Source of the DNA: Termitomyces sp. T153
Taxonomy: Eukaryota > Basidiomycota > Agaricomycetes > Agaricales > Lyophyllaceae
Reading direction: 5' to 3'
Length of the DNA stretch: 64,000 nucleotides
NCBI GenBank assembly: GCA_018296165.2
Contig: JACKQL020000018.1
Coordinates: 1-64,000 of the forward strand
This document shows positions 1-11,828 of the stretch, piece by piece. Made by a program: the position numbers and the translations under genes. Each line of letters starts with the position of its first letter. Position 1 is the stretch's first letter. The notes under the pieces are model-generated. The model was given only the letters and a program-made list of their open reading frames with translations, had not been told where the DNA came from and ran no database searches.

Positions 1-574
1 GAACTCCTGGATTGTCATTTTGGCCCCTGCTAAACTCCAACACCCCATAAGTTCCTCTAGTGATCCCAGTCCTCCAATTAATGGGTCACTTGCTCTACAG
101 TGAGAGCCCCCTGGGTAAGCTGGACCTAACAGATGTCCATGAAAGACAGGATATTTATCATCCATTGTGCCATAGTGTCATCTTTGGACTTTGACAAGCT
201 CAACTGAAAGTTTTACTGTATACTGCATTACTTCTGTGCATGTGATGCATTAGCCTATACCTGTAATTCAATTGCCATGCCAGTTACTAGTTACATAGTT
301 ACAGGCCTGTATTAACTGGTAGTATCCACTCACTCAGAACATCTCTGCTCATTTAGCTGGTTATCATTTACTGCTTATTTACCATTTATTCACTATCTAC
401 AGCCACTGTTGAACTCAACAGTAAAAGTAAATGGTTTTATTGACACTTGCTCCAGTGCCCTTTCTATCTCCTCCTTGCAGGGTGGCATTTGATATTTCAT
501 GCAGAGATTTTAGAACACATACAAGAATGTTTGTTATTGCCCCTCTGTTCATCAACCTTTAATCATGGGTACAT
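1..574. other. Outer part of left arm, no gene seen
   Basis: I see no convincing coding sequence here. It is AT-leaning, with a short hairpin (tgttga/tcaaca, about 408-421), and looks like degenerate retroelement or LTR sequence. The first 290 bases are distinctly more diverged from their partner in the right arm than the rest of the arm. The partner is 21175-21749. Confidence 0.4.
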
Positions 575-730
575 CAAGATGGCTTACAACAAATACAAGC
601 CAAGACACATATCTAAATTCAGGTCTCATTCAAAAAGCCCTACCCCTTTCCAATACTTCACCCATTGCTTTGCATCGCCCTCTTCAGACTGTTTCCATTG
701 ACTCGAGATTCCGCTGATATGTTGGATAGA
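575..730 (-). pseudogene. Duplicated 3' end of the reductase gene (left arm)
   Basis: About 150 bases here repeat, in the same orientation, the last exon and 3' flank of the reductase gene at 895-1046. Both contain the same run from the aattcag start of the 3' flank to the gatatgttggata end, with about ten mismatches. The copied piece encodes the C-terminal residues ending in KYWKGVGLF. It is a tail-only direct duplication lying just beyond the true gene end, and it is present in both arms (partner about 21019-21174), so it predates the inverted duplication. Confidence 0.75.
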
Positions 731-943
731 CATTATCCATGCATGTAGTGTAATTATTTAATGACTATATAAATGTAGTATACCAGTGATATGTGAGTCG
801 TCGATTTATATATGATTATTTGTACAATATGACTTTACAGAGTAGACCTCAAACTTGCCATGCGCTGCAACGGCCCGTCCACAACAGTACTTCAAGATGG
901 CTGAAAACAAATACAAACTAGGACACATATCTAAATTCAGTTC

Positions 944-3900
944 TCAGTCAAAAAGCCCTACCCCTTTCCAATACTTCACCCATTGCTTTGCATCGCCCTC
1001 TTCAGACTGTTTCAATTGACTCGAGATTCCGCTGATATGTTGGATATGCTCTAAGCAGAACGAGGTCGGCCCTTTGCCTTGAGCAACCTCCCGCAAAAAT
1101 CCAATCAACTTTGCAGAAGGCTTGAAATCACCAGGGAATGTCAGTAGATAGCTAGAGTACACACTCCAAAGAAATCCTACAATTTTTGCCAAACTGTCTG
1201 ATGTCGCATTCTCAGCGTGCACTTCAAGAGTTGTCAGCCACCGGCTCAAGCCTACAACTTGGAGTTGTAGACCCAGAATATCCTTAATTGCACTGACAAC
1301 ATTCTTCATTATTACCTTATGTTCCACCGGTTGAGGATGGACTACATTGAGCACACGAGGAGGGCTAAGGCTTCGAACGATGTCGTGAACTATTTTCGCA
1401 ACGGTGTCCGCAGGTAGCCATGACGCAGCCTAGTATGATTCGATGAACATTGAGATAATGATCGGTCGCCACTAAGTAAGAACCTACCCCGTCTATAATT
1501 GGGAAAGTACCCAGTGCAACGCTTGACTTGACTAGCATTGGAAACCATTCCGTCGGAGGCCAGGATCCCTTCGGATGTCCACCACAGATCTGACCAATTC
1601 TAAGTGATGTTGCCTGCAATCCACTCTTTTGGAGTATCTATGCATGGGTTAATCAAGGTGTGAATATGAGTGATTAAGCACAACATGCCCTTTCCACAAC
1701 GTATTTGCTTTCACCATACCCAGTCCCAAGTGCAATAGAGGAGTCTTCAATCATTTCTTCAGGTACAGGACCACGCGAATTATTCCAAGACTGAACAGAC
1801 GAGATGGAAGATATGAAAAGAAAGCGGGCACGCAATGCATTTGGACCACCTCGAACAAGATCGATCAAGTGCCGAGAGCCTCGAATACTCCCCTCAAAGG
1901 ATGCGAGAGGTAGATTGAAATCCAGCTGCCAGGCGCTATGAATGACTGTAGTGATAGACGACGAAAGCTATTTGGCATATCAGGAGAGTCGGCGTTTCCA
2001 AGCAAGTGAATTCAAACCTGCTTGTAGAGTCCCTTGTCCAGCCCCAAGCCAGGTAGTGCTGAGTCGCCTTCAACAAAAATGAGTTTGTCACTCTCGAGCA
2101 GACCAGTGTCGAGTCCGATGTCTCTGAACCTCTTTCGGTGGCGATCAAACATAGTTTCATCATTTGGGCTTGATCGGTTGAAGGCGTAGACCTTGTCAAC
2201 ACTGTTCTCATTCAACAGCTCTGCAAGAATTTGAGAACCGAGGTTTCCCGTTGAGCCAGTCAGAAGCACGTCCAGAGTCGATGGTCGAGATTGTGGAAAG
2301 GCATTTTCGACGACGATTGGCCCAAGGTTCGTACTATACTTTGCGATCAGTGACTCAATCAAGTCACATTTGTGAAGCATATGTGTGGCTGGATTCGACG
2401 CAGGTGACGAAAGTATATGGGCTGAGAGTTGTCTGATATTCCGTGTATGGTAAATCAGATTCTGATCTAGGTTGCGCGATGCTTCTCTAAGAAGCGGATC
2501 GTCCGAGGAACGCATAGCATGCACAATACGAACGCGCAGAATTGTAGAACTAAGACTGCAGCGTTCTTCTGTCACCATGTACCATCACTATGAGATGATT
2601 AGAACGAACCTATCAAAGCCTTGGTCGAAGATATCGATATCAGGTGACGTGCACTGGCCAGAGGTAAGCTCAGATGCTTGCTCCATCATCCACTGTTCTA
2701 CTTCAGATAAATTCCAGGCAGACGGACGAGAATACTCTGCAATGGTCAATTCAATGTTTTTGTATCTGAAGAGGAGGTTAAGCAGTGATCCGCGTCTCTA
2801 TCGAGTAACGTACAGCGCCCCGATTTCTGATGCATATGATGCTAGTGCGGCTTTACGCATTACCGTCCCCTTGCCTGTGCGGGGAAGTGGCTTCTCCTTC
2901 GAACTAAACAAGATCATTTCCTTGTATATTCTGCTGAACGCGGGTGCAACACTGTTTGCTTCTTCAATGCTCGGCCTGAAAAAAAGAATACTCAATAAGC
3001 GGCCAATCCGAGGAACCTCTCAAAATACCATATCTGATTTCGAAGACGTGCAAGTTCTGTGTGGTCGCCAATGTCCAAATTTCTTCCCGATCTAAGCTCG
3101 ATGAGCACACCAGTTTGATCACGTTCTCTCCCAAAGATGATGGCTTCTTGTACGCTGTAAAAGTAAATTAGTTGGGATGAAGTCGATAACCCGCCGAGAG
3201 GACTTACAGTGGATTGCTAGTGATGATGACTTCCATAGGTCCAGGAATAGTCTTTTCACCAGAGGAATGCGTTATAATATCGTCCAGTCGTCCAACGCTT
3301 CCCCATAAATCAACAGGGATGACAAAAGCACAGCAATATAACGGCTTACATCTTCCAGAGACCTTCCTTGGTTGGATGGCGCTCGAAAACATCGGCTGTC
3401 GCAAACCCCTGGACATCAGTCAACTGGTTCAACACTGGTTTATGTGTTTCACATGACTGGATACTCATTTACTCTCGTAGTCTTCACAAGATCGAGCTCA
3501 AGACGTACAAGCAATTGTAACTCAAAAGTTCCATCACCCTGTGGAACCCACCTGGGCTTTGTGTGGTTATAAAACCTTAGATATTCCCAATCCATGGGGG
3601 AATCCTTTACTGGTAAGAGGTGTGACACCACGCCAAACTCCGTGCCCGCATAGATCGGGTTAAGTCGCACACCGGCAGCACTGAGGTGATTGCCAACTTT
3701 CGACGGTAGGGGTCCACCAGCGTACCCCTTCAAAACGATATCATCATCAGGAGAAGTTCTAAACACAGGCACGAAACGTACCACAAACGTCAGCTCTTTC
3801 AGAACGTCAATGGCTTCCTGCGAAGTTGCCCAAACCTGGACGAACGATGGAACAATCAAAATCGCATTCGTCTTAGTCGACTTGATGTGCTCTAGAACAC

Positions 3901-4859
3901 TCTCAGGACTCGGGACTACCGGAGACCCTTTTGGTGCCAATGTTGGAGGGAATACAGTGGTTGCAATGACACTATACACTGGATTGAAGATCTGGAGGCC
4001 AATGCCAAACATATGAAACGCGGGTAGAGCCATGCATCCGAGTCTTAAACGGGGGATATGCTCCCTGAACTCCGCTACAAAAGGTCAAGATGATATTTAT
4101 ATGGGAGAATGAGGACAGAAACGTACGAGATGCCACGTTTTGAATCCAAGATAGATGGGTTTGAGCAACAGCTTTGGGCATTCCAGTACTCCCTGAGGAA
4201 TGAAGAATGATACAAGTATCTGAAATTGATGGGCGTTTCGGAGCATGATAGTACTCGAATGGATCCTCAACAACTTCATGAGCAAGATGAGGATACACTA
4301 CAGAGTACGAGGGTATTTCCTCTATCTGAACTTCATGGGAAAGGACCAAAAGACTGGTCTTAGTGGCCTCGATCAGCGATTCAAGTGCTTGGTGTGTGGT
4401 GAGCATCCGATGACAAGAAGTCCTGCCAAGCAACTCTGCAATTGCTTCTGGCGCATTCCGAGGTGAGATAGGAAAGGGCTACCACAGATAGCAGTTAGAT
4501 ATAGAATTATAGAATGATCATACTCATGGAAAAGTACATACTACGAAGCCTGCGATGATCAAGCCAGCGACGATAGCTTGGTACAAGATGGTGTCTGTAT
4601 GAGCCATGACCGCAACCACCTCTCCATCCTGTCCTGTAGAGGAAGGACGTAGCAGGTGAGCAACACGATGAGCCGCCCTTCCAAATTCAAGGTGAGTTAT
4701 GGACTGGATTCCATCATTGTTGGGGTCGGAAAAAATAAAGAAAGGTTGATCGGCATTGTTCTTCATATTGAACTCAATAGCATCGGGAAAAAGGAAGTCA
4801 TCATGGGTAGACGGAAATACGGGCGGGGGACCATCCAGTGCGCGAGTTGTAGGAGACAT
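944..4859 (-). CDS. NRPS-like adenylate-forming reductase (A-T-R), left copy
   Basis: Multi-exon gene, mirror image of the copy at 16890-20805, with the same introns and stop. Order of domains: adenylation (P-loop SSGSTGMPK, YAGTEFG, GRLDDII, LPRTGKG), a carrier domain whose serine sits in DQGFDSLSST after splicing, and a C-terminal NAD(P)-dependent thioester reductase with TGSTGNLG and YGESKYV. Such enzymes activate a carboxylic acid with ATP, load it on phosphopantetheine and release it reductively as an aldehyde. Compared with the right copy I saw two amino-acid changes in the reductase domain (GGPNAL here, GRPNAF there; bases 1833 and 1847) and one silent change (3566). I see no disruption, so this copy could be functional. 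The substrate is unknown. Confidence 0.88.
1638..1688 (-). other. GC-AG intron in left reductase copy
   Basis: Joining the exon ending VVER to the exon beginning ILQKSGLQATSLRIG needs a donor GCATGT instead of GT. The acceptor is ATAG. The same non-canonical donor occurs in the right copy at 20061-20111. Confidence 0.6.
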
Positions 4860-4879
4860 TCTGAAGCAATGTGAGATCC

Positions 4880-5595
4880 CAAGCGAAGTAGCACCCTTTT
4901 AACTAGCGTGGCACTTACTGATACTGGAAAAAAAGAGAGCAAAAATGATGAAAATCAAACCTACCCCTCAGGTTAAAATGCCCCCTCATCTTGGCTTGTT
5001 CGGGTAATGTGTCCATCGCAGCCATCATAACAATATTCTGTGGAGTCGATCCACCTGACACATCGGTGTAATGAATTGCTTGCCCTGATCATCCCCGGAT
5101 TCAGTACGCTAAGTATGCGAGACTAATGTGGACGATAGGTGCGAAATAATCTCACAGTAATGGAGAATAGATATGTGTAGAGTCAAGCCATGACATTAAA
5201 CCCTGCTTAAGGCAAGTACTCCGGACGAGCTCAAAAAAGCATCAAATAATGATTTGGCAATAGGGATAGGGATGAAGGGTGACAATTGGTATTCCTTGAA
5301 AGAGAGTCGCTGTGCGGCAGCGGGGTTATTACGATGAAAGTCGACAATCATACGAGGGGCATCATTTTGCACATGCATTTCAAATTCTAAGTATTTCTAG
5401 AGGTAGCTTGGACTTTCCATTGTACAAGGTAATAAAGTTTGTTATTTTGAAGGCAAGAATCAAGGACGTTTGAAGGTTCCCGATTTTTTCCTCTAACATT
5501 GAGAGTTATGCAAGGGACGGGTCTACTAGACTCATCTTGGGTTTAGATCTGCAAATTTTTGAGATGTTAAAAGTAGGATGCATGTGCCAAGACTG
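4880..5595. other. Presumed promoter/upstream region of left reductase copy
   Basis: About 700 bases between the reductase start and the gypsy integrase scrap. A 60-codon open frame (5196-5378, minus) is present, but it resembles nothing I recognise and has no clear gene context. No obvious TATA box was found. The mirror region is 16154-16869. Confidence 0.3.
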
Positions 5596-5602
5596 TGGCA
5601 CT

Positions 5603-5836
5603 TCAAGCTCGTATGTATGCGTATGGGGAATATTTCTTGGTAATGGAGAATGACCCTAAGTGACTCCAGTCTAGTTCTTTCTTCAGCCTTCCTGTGAAGA
5701 TATGCTCCGCATTGTTCCAGACCCTTTCTCCCACCTTACACTCCTCTGGCTGGTGATGACAATCATAGAATCTCCATATATCTTCTGCCCTCCACTCAAT
5801 GCAAGCAGCATTTCCTCTCTGACTAACTTCATGCAT
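5603..5836 (-). pseudogene. Ty3/gypsy integrase C-terminal fragment (left arm)
   Basis: The translated stretch CKVGERVW(N)NAEHI, then LKKELDWSHLGSFSI and KKYSPYAY, matches the conserved tail of gypsy integrases (usual form KVGDKVWL..NI....PSKKLD..LGPF.I..K....AY.L). Only this 77-codon piece is recognisable. The rest of the element is gone, so it is an old relic lying upstream of the reductase. It is present in both arms (15913-16146), so it was there before the inverted duplication. Confidence 0.7.
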
Positions 5837-6317
5837 TCTGCAAACTCGTCTGCGGCCGTTTCTGTGTTCCTTGTCTTTCGAGTGGGGTCAAGACTAATAT
5901 CAACTTTGTGTCCCTTATTGACGAAGAATGGGGTTTTGCCCCTTGCACTATTCGCCTGATTGTTACTACTCGCCTGATAGTTGCAAGGGGGGGAACAAAA
6001 ATAGAATTTCGGATTTGTCTTCCTTACAATCAGTACCTATTTGCTTACAAATGATCCAAATAAGGGCATCCGATCATTCGGATGTATGGTTCCCATTCTG
6101 ATCTCATTCTCGACGTCATTTTCACTCATTCTCGACGTCATTTCAAGGCCCCACGTTTGTTGTTTCCGTTTGTTGTTTCTTCACACACTTCACAGACCCA
6201 CCTGTTCACTCTTCGCCACTCTTCGCCACTCTTCGCTCCAATCCAATACAATGGAGATGGTACGTATACTTCATGTGGACCGAAGGTCAGTCAGTCATTC
6301 AAACATCATTTATGCTC

Positions 6318-7040
6318 TTACCCACTGAGTTTCACAGCCAGTGCGCTTCCACTGGAGCACTTCATTCCTTTCATCATCAGAGACCGCGAAGCCGATGGAC
6401 TGTAAGTCCTTGGTTTTTCTCTTGCGGCCGATCCGTGCCCTTGGTCCTCCGTGCTGAAATCATTACTCTTCCCAGATACATCTGCATGGGATATAGCAAT
6501 TGCAGATGATGCAAGTTGTGGCAGTTCCTGCCCAGTAGAGGGACCATAGAGTTGACTGACAGGTGTGGGTGGCCTTGCCCCGTGTAATAATAAAGGTGTG
6601 TTGTTATTGACATATTGGTTGTCTTCATGTGCCGGCCGAGGCACTTGTGTTACGTCGCCAGCGCCAGCGCGAGTTGATTTCCATCTATGAACCCTTACCC
6701 ATCACCTACGATATCATTTGTTTTGTCAAGCTCTCCGTCGCCCTCACTACTTCGCATGTCTGACCCTTTATCGTCCTCTTTGTACATGACATCTTCGTCT
6801 GTGGAATTGCTGTTGTACTCATCCTCATGGACACGAGTTTCTTTAAGATCAAGAACGTTGTTGTCGTCTACGTCGTCTGTTCTGGACAAAAATTTTAGTG
6901 CTTTTTATCATGAGCAATAGAGAGTACAACACTCGAAAGGGGCAGACGTCAACTATGAGCTTCCGAGATCTTTTCCTTGGCTGAATTTCGAGCTTTTATC
7001 ACGGCACGTCTTTTCTTCCAGACAAGCTTAAGGGCTTCTC
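6318..7040 (-). CDS. Hypothetical acidic/basic protein gene (left arm)
   Basis: Mirror of 14660-15431. Pieces seen on the minus strand: a lysine/arginine-rich stretch (WKKRRAVIKARN), an acidic stretch (DDVDDNNVLDL, then STDEDVMYKEDDKGSDM), and a Pro/Ser-rich exon starting MPRPAHEDNQ and ending in SASRSLMMKG. The charge pattern suggests a nuclear or chromatin-associated protein and vaguely recalls basidiomycete DUF6532 proteins, but I cannot assign it. A 4-base deletion relative to the right copy near 7036 shifts the frame of the basic exon, so this left copy may be broken. Exon joins are not worked out. Confidence 0.35.
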
Positions 7041-7379
7041 GGTATTATTGATTTTCCAAAGTGTTTCATGCTGCGTGGCTGGGACTGCAGAGTGAATATT
7101 TCAAAGATGATCAAGAAGGTTGTACCCGCCATGCAGCGGGAGCTGCTGATGGGCAGACATGGTAGCGTATCGGACCATTCGATGAAGGACTTGTTTTTGA
7201 CCACTAGGCGGCAACATTGTATGAAAATGTAAGTCTGGTTGCGCACCGAGAATTTCCATAGTCAATCTGATCACTTGCGGTAACACATACCTTGTCTAAG
7301 ATAATACACGCACAATGGTGCAGGTCGTAAACACAAACCACACGGCTCACTACTCCGCGAGATCTTTGAATCAAAAAGA

Positions 7380-8420
7380 ACGAGTGCGGCCATGTGTTCT
7401 AGGATACGTTGCGGTGATTTTGGGAAGATGACCTCAGGGCTGCAAACAACGCAATCGTTCATTCATAGAGCCTTTTGCTCTGTAAGGCAAGCAATCAGAG
7501 CGTAGCCCTCGCAGCCACGAAATCGTCTTTGAGCTGTGTTGCGAGGCTGGACTCCCCTCGCGCGTGTTAATTGTCGTTTCCTTTTCTCGCGAGGATGCGC
7601 GGCCCATACAGCAGAGCTCATTTTGCATCCTGCTCTCCGTAAAGTCACGGTGTATTATATGTGACAAATAAATATTGTAAATGTTGAGCAAAAGGCCCAT
7701 ATAATGCTCAATCAGTTTACAGGAAGCGAGAATGTTGGACGCATTAGAACAAAAGTAGCCGCAAACGATCTGAAGCCCTGCATACTCGAGCTTGGTGGCG
7801 AGGCCTCCGTTATTGTAAGATCCAATCAGACCCTGTATCACCACATTCCTAACACGAAATAGGCTGCTGCCCCGGCTGCTGCGGAAAATATCGCCATTCG
7901 TGCATTATTAAATACAGGACGGATCTACATGTCGGCGGAACGTGTCGTCATACAGGCAGGCTTTTCCCCGGCACTGATTAACGCTGTTCACGCCGTGTGC
8001 CAGAGCTTTGTCGGCAAAGTTGGCCCTCTCATCGACAAAACTTCTGCCGAAAGAGTCGTCCAGCTCGTGAAAGACGCCGTGGATGACGGTGCAGTATTAC
8101 CTCTCGGAATCAGGCACAAAAATGCATCAATTTGGAAATAATCTTGAAGGTATAGGACGCTGTGAAAATTTTAGACCAGGGGAACAAGTCAAATGCGAGC
8201 CTCGAGATCTCATGGCCTCAGACCTTGCCTTGTTTAATAAAGCAAAAATGTAGTGGTTCCTCACGCGAAAGGGAACGAGGACGTTCAAGGACAAGGAGAG
8301 GATAAAATGGTGTGCCGTACAACCCACCGTTGATGGAGTTATCTCCAGAAACTGAGCGGGAAGTTGTCGGCTACAGTAGATACAATCACCGACATCCAAG
8401 TTTGATGACACGCTCAATGT
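7380..8420 (+). pseudogene. Aldehyde dehydrogenase pseudogene
   Basis: Plus-strand pieces in order match the NAD(P)-dependent aldehyde dehydrogenase family, nearest to vanillin/salicylaldehyde dehydrogenase types. They are SERSPRSHEIV and EAGLP near 7500-7560, FTGSENVGRI near 7720-7750, LKPCILELGGEASVIV near 7770-7820 (the catalytic-glutamate ELGG segment), and GRIYMSAERVV near 7920-7950, which aligns with the GQICMS.ERV block so the catalytic Cys is retained only as a shifted neighbour (GRIYMS lacks it). Then comes FVGKVGPL and, in another frame, QPTVDGVISRN near 8320. Frames change several times, stops intervene, and the C-terminus is not recognisable. It is a dead gene. It lies just inside the left arm, next to an aldehyde-releasing reductase; a metabolic link is speculative. 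Confidence 0.75.
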
Positions 8421-9620
8421 ATTCTCCTTTCACACATCAGAACACGTCTTGCTCCACTAGTATAGCTGCAAGGCCGAAAGATACGAAATTTGGTCTTCTT
8501 ACACCATCCTGATAAAAGTAAAACATCGGACGGTCATCGATAGCCCCAATACTTCCGCAATATCATAGATAGTCCATGGTATGACTGCAGGAGCTGTAGA
8601 CGTATAAATCCAAGCACTTTCATGCTTGCGCGTAGGGTATACGGTAGAAAGTTTTAGACGATTCAAAACTTGGCATTATCTAGCAAATGAGGGGGTACTG
8701 CACAATTACCAATGCCTTGTATCTGGACTCTCCTCAAGGAATGCATTAGTTAGAAAGCCTATACGTCTTGTGAGGAGGACTCACATCGAAATCCTTGAAC
8801 GTGAAAACGTCAACACCTTAATCCCATTTAGAACATCATCATCTTAGCCCGACCAAGGATCAACGCGCGACCCACCAGTAAAGGGAGCCGAATTCGTTTA
8901 GGTTTGTAATTGTAAAAGGACTAGAGCGTCAAGATCTCATTTTACCAAGATGATGTGTCACAAATACGCGCAGATAATCCAACTGTATGTCCATGTCAGA
9001 GGCGTATTGCAGAATCAGCAGCAGGGCCATGCGCGAGACCATTAACAGACATGCTTACGGTCACTACTATATGAAGAGATAGACCAACTACCCGGCGATT
9101 GTGATTGTGAGCGGTATCAAAGTCAACATCAAATAACACGAAAATTGTAGATGTGGACACGCACAAATTATATTACGTTTTGGAGTACTAACCAATCAAT
9201 GACGAGAACTCATGACATTTGAGCTAAGCAATCAAAAGTTGGTAGTCTCAAAACTGCATATATGCGCATAACGACCATTAGATCCGTCATGTCCGCGCAG
9301 CATAGTGCTCCCGTCCGCGCCGTCGGAGACAAAGCCTTGCTGATTCCTCAGGACGGGAGGCCTACAACTGCATTATACGCCGATGGAGTGAGATCCGCCT
9401 CCATAGGATGGGCCACTGTCTGAAGGGAGGGTGAGCAATGAGGGAGGCAGAAGGGGGAGATAATATGTACGGTGCTTGTGATGCATAGCGGAGCTGAGAC
9501 ATGGTAGTGCAAAGACAGCCAGCGCAAGTGTAGCAGGGTCTCATAGCAGCGTGGAGCAGAGAGGAAAGAAATGCAAGGGACAACGTGTCCAGCTGCTAGG
9601 CAGTGGGCACTTATACATAA
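8421..9620. other. Host-like spacer sequence without a recognised gene
   Basis: CpG-containing sequence unlike the flanking retroelement DNA. A short open frame starting at 9289 (MSAQHSAPVRAVGDKALL..., about 44 codons, possible donor GTGAGA after DG) could be the first exon of a lost gene. I could not identify it or find a following exon. Confidence 0.3.
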
Positions 9621-10690
9621 CAGCCAGAATATTCATAATATGACATAACGTACACGTACAACATGCATATGCATTTGATTTGTGCATTGTCTAACTTAAG
9701 TCATCTAAAAGATCATAAGCACGACACGCCGGCAGAACATCCTTTTGTACTGCGAGGATATTGGGTGAACATAGCGTGTGAGAATCCAAAGTCATCAAAC
9801 CCCATCACAACTTTGGAAGAATTGTGACGCTCGTTCCCTCTTTCCCCCATCCAGCCCAGATTTGTATTGTATTTGTCATCTTTTATCTACTCGAGTGAGC
9901 GATTACTGATATATGACCATTGAAGGATCTCTGGTTGACTAAACTTAGTTTGCTCACCCATTCAATGGCCTTGCTGTATTAGCCCAGCATTCAACTAGTA
10001 CTGAGCTGTGCACAATCAAATATCAAATCACTGTGGATGCACCAGCTCATTCTAGATATCACTTTGGCTCAGCCCAACCAATATCTACCATGACATACAA
10101 ACAAGTTCTCACTCTGGAGTGTAGATAATATCCTATGGTTTCACTCTGAATATCCATCAAAATCTGTTTATTCTCATGCACTCATCGGTATTCATCGTAG
10201 CATACTAGCAATCCACTCGGGCCCAGCTCAGCCAACTCCACCACTTCCTGCTCACTTGAATCAAGGTCTACCAAAATTTTCACTGCTGGACACATGCAAA
10301 ATTTCACTTGCCTCCATTTCAAAATCTGTGATTCCTCAAGATCTGGTTTCCAAATGGACAAGTGAAATAGAAGTATAGGAGAAGAACCTGAAGGAGGCAT
10401 GAACAAATCCATTGGTATCTGATGTTCAGTGTATTTTTAATAATGCATTATATTCTGTTATTATGCTGGTGCATTTTCTGTGTCACTACGGTGCCTTCAC
10501 AGGCTGCAGTGCATTGGGAACTGACCTAGGTGGCTCACAAAGCTGGCACTTCAGATGGAGCATCTTTAGATAATCACATTTCCTCCAGTGTTCTTACCAC
10601 ATGTGGAATTGATGCAAGAGTGAACAGTCAGTGATTGATTTCTATTGCCAATTCTCAGCCCACCTTTTTTCCAAGACATGACCTGAAAGC
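9621..10690. other. AT-rich, CpG-poor sequence, no gene recognised
   Basis: Transition from host-like sequence to retroelement-like sequence. An open frame at 10182-10412 (minus) has no recognisable motif. Probably degenerate transposon DNA. Confidence 0.3.
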
Positions 10691-11290
10691 CAAAGCTAGT
10701 TAATTACACTAACTATCCTGAAGTAAGTCTACCTTGTGAGCCTAAGAAATCTGCTCCCTGGGGACTTCTGAGCCATGGCAAGTACTTGCTTGGTTATTTC
10801 CTTCAAGATCCTTTCCCCTGTATACCCCTCTCCTCTTGCATGGACCAGGGCTTTTTCATGTGTTTTTTGTTGTTGTGGTACTGCATGGACAGGGCTTGGT
10901 AATGCATGGTAAAACTTGTTTTTATCCTCCTTTCTTTCTCTAAACCTCTCCTTGTACTGAGGCTATCAAAGCAATCCTTGGAGTATTGGCTCAGGTGGTG
11001 ATGTGAGTTGCAGGTGAGGCAAGCTAGGGTTTTGGTTGGGATGAGCACTGGCTGTCAAGAGACTGAGGATAGCTGTCACTGCCACTTTGTCAGGTGTGTT
11101 GGCTATCACTCCCGCAACCCTCAACCCTTTGTTTTTTGCTTTGTTGTTGCTGCTGCACATGTCTCTCATCTTTTGGAATGAATGGAACTGTATTCAAGCT
11201 AAGTACTTCCTCTGCCTACAGTTTTTGGCAGATGCTTACAGTTTTCAGCATCAGGTATATTGAGAGAGTCTTTTTGCATGTTAAATACTA
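10690..11290 (+). repeat. Diverged LTR-like segment related to 48882-49758
   Basis: Shares landmarks in the same order with the solo LTR at 48.9-49.76 kb: gcctaag(a/c)aatctgctccctgggga, agccatggcaagt, a pyrimidine run with tatacccct, catggacca.ggcttttc, and ttacagttttcagc near the end. The alignment is loose, so this is an old relative. Ends are uncertain. Confidence 0.45.
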
Positions 11291-11825
11291 GTCGTTAAAG
11301 GTGCATACTGCCATATCACCTCCTCCATACTTTTCAATGACTGCCCCCAGTCAGCTTCAACATTTCTGCAATGTTCTTTGCTACCCAACCTCCATGCAGT
11401 GTGCAAAAACCTCAGATTTTGATTTTCCATGCCTCACACATTGACCTCTTTTGTCCTGACCCATAACCATACCCAAATTTGGTGCTATTTTTGCCCATCC
11501 TGAATTCCTCTCATTCAATCTGTACTTGGTGCACCACCAAGTATTTTTCCTTTTTAAAGAAAACTCAATGGGTATATTTTTTGCATCCAAAACATGATTG
11601 AGTATCTCCTCATTGCATAAAAGCACCCAACCCAACACTGTTTTTGTCATTATGCCTCCCTCCACTACTTTTTGCAAGCCTCCTACTGCTCCTTGCACTG
11701 CCATAGTTGCCATGCCACCCCCCTCTAATGATCCCTTACTTTGCATCCCCCCATCAATGCCATATTATCCAAAATTGTGTGAATCCTAAGTTTTTGACTC
11801 ATTTTTCTGAGCTTTATCCTTAAGT
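11291..11825. other. Retroelement-like filler, no gene recognised
   Basis: CpG-poor sequence between the LTR-like segment and the gypsy pol relic. No motifs seen. Confidence 0.3.
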
Positions 11826-11828
11826 CCA

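Larger units (their letters stand above)
1..7144. repeat. Left arm of a giant inverted repeat
   Basis: This stretch is the reverse complement of 14601-21749. Partner coordinates add up to 21749 through almost the whole arm, so there is no net indel from about 290 to 7030. Position 1 pairs with 21749 (sum 21750) after a 1-base indel near 274, and 7144 pairs with 14601 after a 4-base indel near 7036. Every open frame in the arm recurs identically in the other arm apart from a few single-base changes. The arm may continue left of the window. It carries a reductase gene, a gypsy integrase scrap and a small hypothetical gene. Confidence 0.97.

Noticed and set aside
9289..9420. Short frame beginning MSAQHSAPVRAVGDKALL as a gene
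   Set aside because: Only about 44 codons, no family recognised, no following exon found; mentioned only as host-like sequence.
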